Positions 1-6,500 of a stretch of DNA of 11,387 nt are shown here, piece after piece. Numbering within the stretch: position 1 is the stretch's first letter; each line of letters starts with the position of its first letter. The notes under the pieces were generated by a model. It saw only the letters and a list, made by a program, of their open reading frames with translations. It ran no database searches and was not told the DNA's origin. Both the position numbers and the translations under genes were made by a program. The stretch covers positions 1 through 11,387 of the forward strand of contig QAXH01002246.1 in assembly GCA_004335635.1 (NCBI GenBank). Direction: 5' to 3'. This DNA is from Chloromonas sp. AAM2 (lineage: Eukaryota; Chlorophyta; Chlorophyceae; Chlamydomonadales; Chlamydomonadaceae).

Positions 1-207
1 CGACATCCGCATTCCTTCCCTCGGCAAGTTTTACATTTTTTTGAAGTGGGTGACGGCTACGCCGCTGTACACCCCTGTGACACAGTGTGCAAACTCCACA
101 GTATACCCAATCAGACTTTGCAATTACAACACACATCACCAACACATGTTCAAGTGATAATGACAGAAATTGTCCCAGAACTGGCAAACTTCTTTTTTCC
201 TCATGCA

Positions 208-225
208 CCTAGCGCGAACGCTAGC
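208..225. repeat. small hairpin CTAGCG-CGAA-CGCTAG
   Basis: A six-base perfect stem (209-214 with 219-224) around a four-base loop. It is not followed by a T-run. Minor and possibly chance. Confidence 0.4.
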
Positions 226-251
226 AAGCCATGCAGGAGACGAGGTTGGAT

Positions 252-279
252 ACCGTCCTGACCTACCCTGAGCAAGAAA
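252..279 (-). repeat. 28-base dispersed motif, copy A (minus strand)
   Basis: On the minus strand this is identical over 28 bases to 7485-7512. The motif begins TTTCTTGCTCAGGG and ends TAGGTCAGGACGGT. It sits in the gene-poor upstream region. Confidence 0.85.
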
Positions 280-1179
280 CAAGAACAACAGGAAGAACGG
301 CAGAAACAGGCCCGAAGGCAGAAAGGAACAAGGCAGAAAGAAAGATAACCGGCTACACTGGCATGGTGCAGTTGTGGTGGCTAAGTATACCATTAGAACT
401 CAGTGAACGCCCCGAAGGCAGTGCATCATATTGGTACGGTTGGTTGCTCAAGCGAACAAAAGTGAGAGCTACCTCGGACCCACGAGCCTCTGCCTTTGAG
501 CGTTGGTATGTTGAGAACTCAGTAGGCGCAGACATGGACGACATACGATGTAACGCTGCTTGTATCGATGTGGCAGCCGCCCTCAGTCCGACCACCTGTG
601 CAGTTAGCTTTGAAGTATCTCGTACAGTTTCTAACGTCCTTGCACACCTTGTAACGACCTGCAAGGAGCCGTACAAGGAGCCAGGAGCATCGGAATGAAC
701 GAGAATGTTACCATCATGGTTGCCAGGTAACCTACAGAGGAACGCAAACACTCAATCTTACAGTGAGCCGCAGGGTGCTCGCCAGGCCTCATAAACCTTA
801 CAAACTTTATAAAAAAACACTGCGCAGCTGACACAAACGAAAGTGACAAGTTATGCTTTTCTCTCAAAGATGTTGCTGCTGTTCATTTGTGTTATGACAT
901 TTGTGTTATTTAGGTAAGTCTGCTGTCCAAAAGGGAGTATATTGTTTTAAATAACCGGTTGGTTACTACCACCACTCCTTGACCTAGTCAAACAGGTACT
1001 GAAGGCCAACATACAAGGGGCGCACAGGAGAGTCGAAGACGGAGTGATTCGTGCCTCAATGCAGCAGCCTCCTAGCCGTTGCTGGGCTAGCAGTTTCTAT
1101 CATATGATAGGCAGTATAGACGCCGCTTTGGCCACAGATGTCCTTCAGATGGAGCGCATTAGTGTTGCTGACGTGATGC

Positions 1180-1207
1180 AACCTTGGACCTTCCAAGGTC
1201 CAAGGTT
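1180..1207. repeat. perfect 13-base inverted repeat with 2-base spacer
   Basis: AACCTTGGACCTT (1180-1192), CC, AAGGTCCAAGGTT (1195-1207). The arms are exact reverse complements. A second perfect palindrome, CTATCATATGATAG, lies at 1097-1110. Confidence 0.9.
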
Positions 1208-1407
1208 TGTGGACACAAGCCTCGGCACCTCCTATCCTAACGATCAGCTAAGAGCAACAGCAAAGGCTCAGAGGGGAGCGGGGCAGAAAGGAGGCGAACC
1301 AACACAAGCGCAACCGGACAGACAGGCAGGCACACAGACAGCCAGCTGACGGCAAGCCTGCCCAACCCACCCAAACACCTGGCAATCACGGATAGGCACG
1401 GACCAAG

Positions 1408-1585
1408 ATGGCATCTCTCATTATGGCGTCCCTACGCGGCCTGTTACAGAATCTTGGGAAGCGCAGCCCGGCCAGGGACTGTAGCACAGCAGACAAGCTA
1501 AGCACAGGAAGGCAGAATCAGAAGCAATCGTGCGCTCACAGGCTCCAGCGTGCAAACGCACGAGCTGCAGCTAACACTGCTCTAG
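1408..1585 (+). CDS. candidate 5' exon with targeting-peptide-like N terminus
   Basis: An ATG at 1408 in a good eukaryotic start context (accaagATGGC) opens a 65-codon frame beginning MASLIMASLRGLLQNLGKRS. The first 22 residues have Arg/Lys but no Asp/Glu and could form an amphipathic helix, as in mitochondrial presequences. A possible donor (ctctag/gtgaca) at 1585/1586 would leave phase 1, which fits an acceptor at 2525 (gacag) and thus the candidate exon there. That would give the thioesterase its organelle address, in keeping with mitochondrial ACOT9. There is no homology evidence and a phase match is one chance in three. It may be a chance frame or another transcript. Confidence 0.28.
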
Positions 1586-2518
1586 GTGACATAGTCACTA
1601 ATTAAGATGGAAACCCGTTCGACCAGAAACCCAAACGCAACAAGCTACCCGACAGCCACAGCACGTCTCGGCAAAATTGGGGAGCCGCATGATATTCACC
1701 ACACACACAAGTGTAAAATCGAATCGAATGCCTCATGTGCCGGCATGCATGTCACGTGTTGCGAAGCGCTGTGTGCGCATATGCGTCGTCATGCAGGATT
1801 GTACGCGCCGTATCTTTCCAGGGGTTGATGTACATGCATGTGCAGAGAGGGAAATACATGTACAGAAGCCTCACCTTGCCATTCCCGCATACTCGTGCTG
1901 GGGCGAAGCTCGCAACTCACCTTCACCCAAGGCACATATGGATTTGTACTGAATGTCACTACAGCAAAGCTTGGCTAGGCGGTCCGCCCCGTCGCTGCTT
2001 CACGACAGCTACTCGAGCAGCCCACCTCGCACGGATTGTGAATCTGACAGTACAGACCGGTCGAAACATAAAGTTGAACAAGCAAGAGCCTTGATTCCCA
2101 GCAAGCCACATCAAACGCAAGCAATACCGATACGCAAAGCAGAATGCACGCGTCTTCTCGATTGCATAGCAGATGTGCGAGATGCAGGCTTGGATTGTCT
2201 GATGTTGGTTCAGCAGGCTACTGCAACAAACAACAGACACTTTGATCACATTGGGTTAACAACGACGTAGTAGATGAGTTTTTGTTGTAGTACAAACATG
2301 ACAGTTTTGTCAGCAGGCCAGTACAAACATTTAAACCAAAAGGGTTGTTACGCTTCAGTAGACCCAGATATCATTGAATTCCTTGGCAGGCAGAACAAGT
2401 GATTGATATGGACCCACGCAGTACCTGCCGGGATCAGTGAAGTCGCTGATCTTGCGCCTGGTCCACGCAACCCTAACACACACTGCTGACTCGGCCCGTC
2501 CACGAGCACATGTTTTGA
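1586..2518. other. non-coding or intronic stretch, no gene seen
   Basis: Only short overlapping open frames on both strands (up to 119 codons at 1735-2094) with no recognised similarity. If the candidate exon at 1408-1585 is real, this is its intron, with an acceptor at 2525. Confidence 0.3.
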
Positions 2519-2725
2519 ATGACAGGCGTTCTGATGCGCGGAATTCTGGGCAAACATCGCCGAGCGACGCAGGCGTGGTGGTCAGCAAACACGGGACACG
2601 GGTTTGCTAGCCAAACCATGCTGGCCCCTGTCACAAGCCTCACCTCGTGCCCGATTCAGGCGCCCGACAATCTGGTCACTGCCAGCCTAGCCGATATCAA
2701 GGCTCTGTTGCCTTTCAGCTGGCAG
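2519..2725 (+). CDS. candidate 5' exon of the thioesterase gene, GC donor
   Basis: The frame from ATG 2519 begins MTGVLMRGILGKHRRATQAW and has no acidic residue in its first 48 codons, again presequence-like. It ends before a possible non-canonical donor, CAG/GCGAGT at 2726, in phase 0, which fits the phase-0 acceptor at 3414 or 3462. Used as the first exon it gives a 467-residue protein, close to the family's usual size. Alternatively it is a second exon starting at 2526 behind 1408-1585, giving 524 residues. No canonical GT donor in this frame is convincing, and no residue block is clearly homologous. Confidence 0.33.
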
Positions 2726-3414
2726 GCGAGTCCTGCTGGCAAGAAACCACCTGGTTGGAAACCTGTGCACCCTATCACTTAGCTTCAGCCACTCAACGTG
2801 TGTATGCCCAGCCTCATAACCATACCCGATATGCATGATGGATAGGGGAGGGGCCATGCAGCCGATGGGAAGGGCCATGCAGCCAGGCCATCCACCATTG
2901 TGAAACTGCCATGCATGCGCAGATAGCAATCCACAGGCATCGCAGTATTGAATCCAGAGGCGTTGAGGTATTGTTTAAGGTAAGGCATTGAGGTCATGTC
3001 TTGCACGCTCAAACTTTGGGCACCGCACGCCAGTCAATTTATGCTGAATGGTGTCATGCCCAGCTGGTCATAGTACAGCTAGGCGGTACGCTGTTAACCA
3101 TACAGCAGTAGCCGTGGAGCTGTTGGATTCTGCCCTAGCCAAATGCTACTCCCAGCTCATTTCTGTTTGACAACCCTCCTTGCCTAACGCTCGTCGTTCA
3201 ATCAAGGGGGGGTGATGCCCATACACAGCTGCAGCAGCGTGGTTTCAGCCAGGTTGCACGGCCTTTCAAGGCAAGACAGAAAACACACCCATGATTGGAT
3301 CATGAAGATCTCGCTCCGTTCATCCGATTGGGCACATCAGCTGGCCCATGCATTTTGGTGTTCACCACGGTGAGCCATTCCATTCCATTCCATTCCATGT
3401 CATGTCATGCGTAG
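2726..3414. other. probable intron or upstream region, short repeats only
   Basis: No homologous block seen. It contains a 13-base direct repeat (GGGCCATGCAGCC at 2851 and 2872) and a CATTC/CATGY pentamer run just before position 3414. A possible donor (cacg/gtgagc) occurs at 3369/3370, but its reading frame does not fit the next exon. Confidence 0.35.
3376..3410 (+). repeat. pentamer microsatellite (CATTC)4(CATGY)3
   Basis: Seven consecutive 5-base units, four CATTC, then CATGT, CATGT and CATGC, ending four bases before the end of the possible acceptor gtag at 3414. The run supplies the pyrimidine-bearing stretch an acceptor needs. The change from TTC to TGY units suggests mutation spreading along the array. 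Confidence 0.85.
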
Positions 3415-3521
3415 GCGCGGGATGGCGCCGTCATGCCATCCCTGGACGCCCACCACCCGCAGTCTGAAGCCCGGCACCCCAGTGATTCCTACCTCCAGCT
3501 CATGTACCCATTCAGCTCGAG
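3415..3521 (+). CDS. ACOT9-like gene, first firmly matched exon
   Basis: The diagnostic block is HPSDSYLQLMYPFSS, matching the family motif DSYxxxxxPF/L that precedes the first hotdog domain. The exon ends after AG at 3521 before gtgcta, in phase 2; the split Ser codon is completed by the T at 4255. The frame is open back to an in-frame TAG at 3412-3414, which is itself part of a plausible acceptor (gcgtag). A second phase-0 acceptor (cccgcag) lies at 3462. The first in-frame ATG is 3433, so this could be the initial exon or an internal one. Confidence 0.8.
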
Positions 3522-6500
3522 GTGCTATTTCCTATAGATATAGATATGTAGATAGGCAGGTGGATAACATGAGTAGACAACATGAGTAGATAACATGAGC
3601 CCACAAGCACTGAGCGTGAGGTACTCGGAGGCACACAGGCTGGCGGGCCCATAGGTCCCGGGTGTGAAAGAAAAAGCAATTTAAAAGGAAAGGAGGACAA
3701 AGAATTGATTACTCACCGGAAACCCACTATAGCACGCTTGCTGACGTGCCACAGGCAAAGTCCATGGGAAGCCAGTAGTTCCGCCCAGCAGCTCTGTCCG
3801 GTACTGTGCAAAGCTGGGCCTGAATGCTGCAGTGCACCCCAAAGATCATGCGAATGAACGCCTTCTATGTGGCACCACTTCCAGTCCCCCTATCATTGGT
3901 TGTCCTCGTGAAGCAGGACATGTATCTAACTGTATTGTTGAACAGCTGCACCTAAGATCATCTTCCGTTGCACAGTACCAGGCCCTGAATACATTACATA
4001 TTAATGGTAATTCATTATCTAACATGTGGTTTGGCGCTTTTCCTTAACGCGAATGCAGCATTCATCGATGCCCTGTGCTGAGTTGTGTTGTGTGTCCAGG
4101 TTTGCAGAGAACCAGCAGTAGGAGCATGTTGGTGCATGAGGTGCATGGGGTGCATGTTGGTGCATGAGGTGCTTGCTAGCCCGTCCTCCTGCTCTGCCCA
4201 GTCAGTGGGCACGTCAGGGTCAAACACATCGTTTTGTGGTGGTGGTGTGTGCAGTGCTGCGTTGCGTGACCAGTACCGGCGGTTCTCTGGCGACAGGCTG
4301 CGCTGGGGCCTCATGCTGGAGGACATGGACACCCTGGCAGGTGGGCAGCCGCACTGTTTGCAAGCCAATTTCTTTGCAGTTGGAGGCAGAGCTTCACTCG
4401 GGTTTTGCAGTTTTTGTGCATTTTCTGCAAATCATGATCAAACTAGTGGTCACAATGGAAAACGATGAAAGCTGCTAGAAGTAAACACTTGGCATGGGCC
4501 CTGGAGCTCCTTGCTGATGTTCATTGTTGGGCTGCAAACAAAGACAGTTCTAATGCTGGGCAGCCCGCAGGCCCATAATCCTGGGCAGCCAGCGGGCCCA
4601 TAATTCTGGGCAGCCAGCAGGCCCATAATTCTGGGCAGCCAGCAGGCCCATGGGGGCAGCCGGGCACAGGCCAGCAGGTATCGCAGGCTTGAGCACAATC
4701 TCCCGGATTTGCGGGCCTGCGTACCAATGGGTTGTTAGCAGGCATGTCAGGGCCTGTGCATTCGCCCATGGTCGTCGGAGACAGCTGTTTTGGGGCCGTT
4801 TCCATCCCTTCTCCTGTCTCCTGTGTCTGGTGATCATGCATTGGCCCATGCATTGGTTGCTGCAGGTGATATAGCGGGGTGCCATGCGGGCCTGCGGGGC
4901 GGCAAGGTGCCCGCCACCGCCTTTGTTGACCGGTTCAGCTGCATGGCGGACGCCAGTGTGGGCGACCAGGTCAGCCTCAGCCAGGACCTCAAGCTGGAGG
5001 GGCAGGTGAGCCAATGTAGTAATGGTAACAATAATAGTAGTGATAGTAGTATCGCGATTGCTTCTTCTAACAATCTATTCGGCAGTTTCTCGTGGAGTTC
5101 TGTTGTTGCTCGTTGTTTTTGTGCACTTTTGTTATTGTTCTTCGAATCAAAACCACGGTGGAAAACGAAAGTGAGAACTATACAGGAAGACAACACTGGG
5201 TGCGGCAATGCGAAGGGCAGGATGTACGGGATGGAACAATCGTACCTCAAAGTGCATAGCAAACAAACAGGGGGTTCAAGCCCTCTGTAGCAAGCGCCGG
5301 CGTACCAGTGGTCAAGGGATTCATAATCTTCCAGTAGTGATACCGTACGGATCCTGGGTTTTAGCCGGAAATTACATTCAACAAATCGGAAACTCCGACT
5401 AAGTATCGGCGCAATACGAAAACTGTTGCTGCTGCGAAACAAATTCCGACGAGCTCCAGGGTTTGGTACGAATTCTGATTTGTGCCACCCGACTAGTGCC
5501 ATCCGGCTAGCACCATCGGACTAGTTGCAGGTTCTTACGAACAATATGCCCAATTTTTTGCAAAAAATCTACGACTATTTCCAGGGATAGGTACGAAAGT
5601 GGAGATTTGCGGCCAACTCACGCATCGCTTGACTGCATTCCCCGCACAGTACGGTATACTTTGTTTGCTGTTCGATTGCAGGTCACCTGGGTTGGGCGCA
5701 GCTCATTGGAGGTGCTGATCGCGCTCAGCTCCCGAGTGGCTCCCTCAATCGGCCAGGCCACCGGCAGCACATGCGGCGCCGGAGGCTGGAGCTATGTGGG
5801 GTTCGCTCGGTTTGTGATGGCCATGCGCGACCACACCGCTACTCAATCCGTGGCAGTGCCCCCGTTGACACCTGTGACTGCCAGTGAAAAGCAGCTGTTT
5901 CAACAGGGACAGGAACATCAAGCACGACGGAAACAGGTAAGGATGAAAAATGTCATTTTCCTCCCCTGGCGTTCTTTTCCATCTTTTCCACTGGTTCTAT
6001 TCACTCCAATAGTACCAACCATTCTAGCAGTTCCGCAACCACTCACAAGATTGCCAATTGTCCCTGAACAAGAACAAAGAGTGCCATCCAAAAGCAAATA
6101 ACGCCAGTTCCTTTGGCCCTGTGCTGTGGCCACACATCCAGGTGTTTGGTTCAATGCTGTTTTGGTCAAATGCTGGTAAGCCAAGTAAGTCTAATCGTGC
6201 AAGCATGTGCCCTGTGCTTCAGAAACGTGACTCACATTGGAGGAACATGCCACCAACCGATGAGGAGGTGAGCACATTGCGCAGTAGCTCTTAACGCCGT
6301 TCCCGTGATCTCATGGGCGTGAACTGCATGAGCATGACCTCATGGGCGTAACCTGCATGGGCGTAACCTGCATGGGCGTAACCTGCATGGGCGTAACCTG
6401 CATGGGCGAGACCTGCATGGGCGTGATCTTATGGGCGTGAAGTGCATTCAGCTGTGCATCGCAAACCTGCCGGAAACTGGAGGGACTAGTAAAGCCGTCT

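Larger units (their letters stand above)
1..1407. other. upstream region without recognisable gene
   Basis: Several moderate open frames occur on both strands, the longest being 231-698 (+, 155 codons) and 353-751 (-, 132 codons). They overlap each other antisense and show no family I recognise. A frame open from 996 to 1349, behind a possible acceptor (aaacag), contains two palindromes. The stretch 1245-1400 is purine/AC-rich and could be promoter or 5' leader for the ATG at 1408, but no TATA-like element is convincing. Confidence 0.4.

Noticed and set aside
231..751. Opposing open frames of 155 (+) and 132 (-) codons
   Set aside because: They overlap on opposite strands and neither shows a recognisable motif or supported splice structure.
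883..995. Signal-peptide-like MLLLFICVMTFVLF followed by gtaagt and an acceptor at 995
   Set aside because: Joining them gives an immediate in-frame TGA, so no protein results.
3251..3369. Possible exon between tttcag and gtgagc, containing a WAHQLAHAF peptide reminiscent of the ACOT9 W-x-xHV region
   Set aside because: Its phase-2 donor does not fit the frame of the following exon at 3415 or 3463, and the similarity is only a few residues.
5258..5310. Plus-strand GGTTCAAGCCC, resembling a tRNA T-loop
   Set aside because: No matching D-arm, anticodon arm or pairing acceptor ends were found around it.
4834..5502. 222-codon minus-strand open frame, the longest in the window
   Set aside because: It runs antisense through a confirmed thioesterase exon (4866-5005) and then intron repeats, with Leu/Ser runs from simple AGT/AAC-rich sequence and no recognised domain.
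4556..6444. CRISPR-like array
   Set aside because: The intron arrays are head-to-tail minisatellites with no unique spacers, in a eukaryotic gene.
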